This document shows positions 6,507-6,939 of a stretch of DNA of 6,939 nt, piece after piece. How positions within the stretch are numbered: the stretch's first letter is position 1; each line of letters starts with the position of its first letter. This stretch comes from an uncultured Clostridia bacterium (lineage in GTDB: Bacteria > Bacillota > Clostridia > Oscillospirales > Acutalibacteraceae). The notes under the pieces are model-generated. The model had not been told where the DNA came from and searched no databases. It saw only the letters and a list, made by a program, of their open reading frames with translations. Where the stretch lies: the NCBI GenBank assembly GCA_947623215.1, contig CANQGN010000075.1, positions 1 through 6,939 on the forward strand, in the 5' to 3' direction. Both the position numbers and the translations under genes were made by a program.

Positions 6507-6939
6507 TCAGCGGGTGCAGCAGCTGCCGTCGGCGCAATTGCCGCATTCTGACAAATCGCCCACAATGGGGGTGGGGTCGACTCCCTGCCGCCGGTAATAG
6601 TCGGCAATGGCGGCTTTAATCGACTGCTCTGCCAACACCGAGCAGTGAATTTTGTGGGCCGGCAGGCCGCCCAGCGCTTCTACCACCGCCTGGTTTGAGA
6701 GGGTAAGGGCTTCCGCAATGGGCTTGCCCTTTATCATTTCGGTGGCAATGGAGCTGGTGGCTATGGCCGAGCCGCAGCCGTAGGTTTTAAACTTTACGTC
6801 GGTAATCACGCCGTCGGCCACTTTAATATACATTTTCATAATGTCGCCGCACTTGGCGTTGCCCACTTCGCCCACGCCGTCGGCATCGGGAATTTCGCCC
6901 ACGTTGCGGGGATTGGTAAAATGTTCCATCACCTGTTCG
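6507..6939 (-). CDS. iscU: IscU/NifU-type Fe-S cluster scaffold, 5' end cut by window edge
   Basis: A scaffold protein on which a cysteine desulfurase assembles [2Fe-2S]/[4Fe-4S] clusters for transfer to apoproteins in the cytosol. Numbering from the GTG codon at 6932, the three cluster cysteines are C28 in NAKCGD (with D30), C53 in YGCGSA and C97 in KIHCSVLAE (with H96). The fold is complete to residue 126. The frame stays open through the right edge (Glu-Gln-Val before MEHF). Family members usually start a few residues earlier (MYSEKVMEHF-like), so the true start is probably just outside the window, and neither the GTG at 6932 nor the ATG at 6929 need be used. The C-terminus carries an unusual extra cysteine group, C130, C133, C138 and C139. 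No separate NifU C-terminal domain is present. A cysteine desulfurase gene is the expected upstream neighbour, beyond the edge. Confidence 0.94.
   Translation of the reverse strand, partial: EQVMEHFTNPRNVGEIPDADGVGEVGNAKCGDIMKMYIKVADGVITDVKFKTYGCGSAIATSSIATEMIKGKPIAEALTLSNQAVVEALGGLPAHKIHCSVLAEQSIKAAIADYYRRQGVDPTPIVGDLSECGNCADGSCCTR

Noticed and set aside
5990..6607. 205-codon minus-strand open frame over the dockerin end, the terminator and the iscU 3' end
   Set aside because: It reads through the terminator hairpin and overlaps real genes on both sides. It has no domain signal and is a composition artefact.
6507..6932. Taking GTG at 6932 as the true iscU start
   Set aside because: The frame remains open to the window edge with Glu-Gln-Val before Met-Glu-His-Phe, matching the usual residues just after the family's start. 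The gene is more likely cut by the edge.
1..6939. CRISPR array, insertion sequence, tRNA/rRNA or phage-type element
   Set aside because: No direct repeat-spacer pattern, transposase motif, terminal inverted repeats or structural RNA signature was found. The only clear repeats are the dockerin pair and the terminator arms.

Overview
The window is a gene-dense, GC-rich stretch of bacterial chromosome. It probably comes from an anaerobic Clostridia-type Firmicute, with the Oscillospiraceae/Ruminococcaceae region of the tree as the best guess. The clues are the dnaG-rpoD macromolecular-synthesis core, a Clostridia-style Mrp ATPase with an N-terminal cysteine cluster, a HisK-type PHP phosphatase, a secreted CAP protein with Big2 and type I dockerin modules, and a NifU/IscU-type scaffold. 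This placement is inferred from protein families only; there is no rRNA or other taxonomic marker here.

Layout: five genes run head-to-tail on the plus strand with almost no space between them. First is the 3' four-fifths of dnaG (primase, cut by the left edge). It overlaps rpoD/sigA (housekeeping sigma factor) by 4 nt. After 13 nt comes an Mrp/NBP35-type iron-sulfur carrier ATPase, and after 3 nt a PHP-family histidinol-phosphatase-like gene. That gene overlaps by 4 nt a 727-residue secreted protein (CAP-associated N domain, CAP domain, beta-rich domain, Big2, dockerin). A strong hairpin follows, placed as a bidirectional terminator between this series and a convergent minus-strand gene. The minus-strand gene is an iscU/nifU-like Fe-S scaffold whose first codons lie just beyond the right edge.

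How the genes fit together: dnaG and rpoD are the classic primase/sigma pair and are probably translationally coupled. The next three genes have no obvious functional link to them but are spaced like one operon, so they may be transcribed with the sigma-factor gene. Mrp and IscU are both Fe-S cluster biogenesis factors, but they sit on opposite strands in different transcription units. No tRNA, rRNA, CRISPR, insertion sequence or phage feature was seen, and no stretch over 100 nt lacks a gene.

I see no convincing new multi-gene system. The points most worth a second look are the modular dockerin-CAP protein (including a possible degenerate second CAP-like segment), an apparently replaced sigma region 1.1, an extra cysteine-rich tail on IscU, and a slippery heptamer followed by a hairpin inside dnaG.
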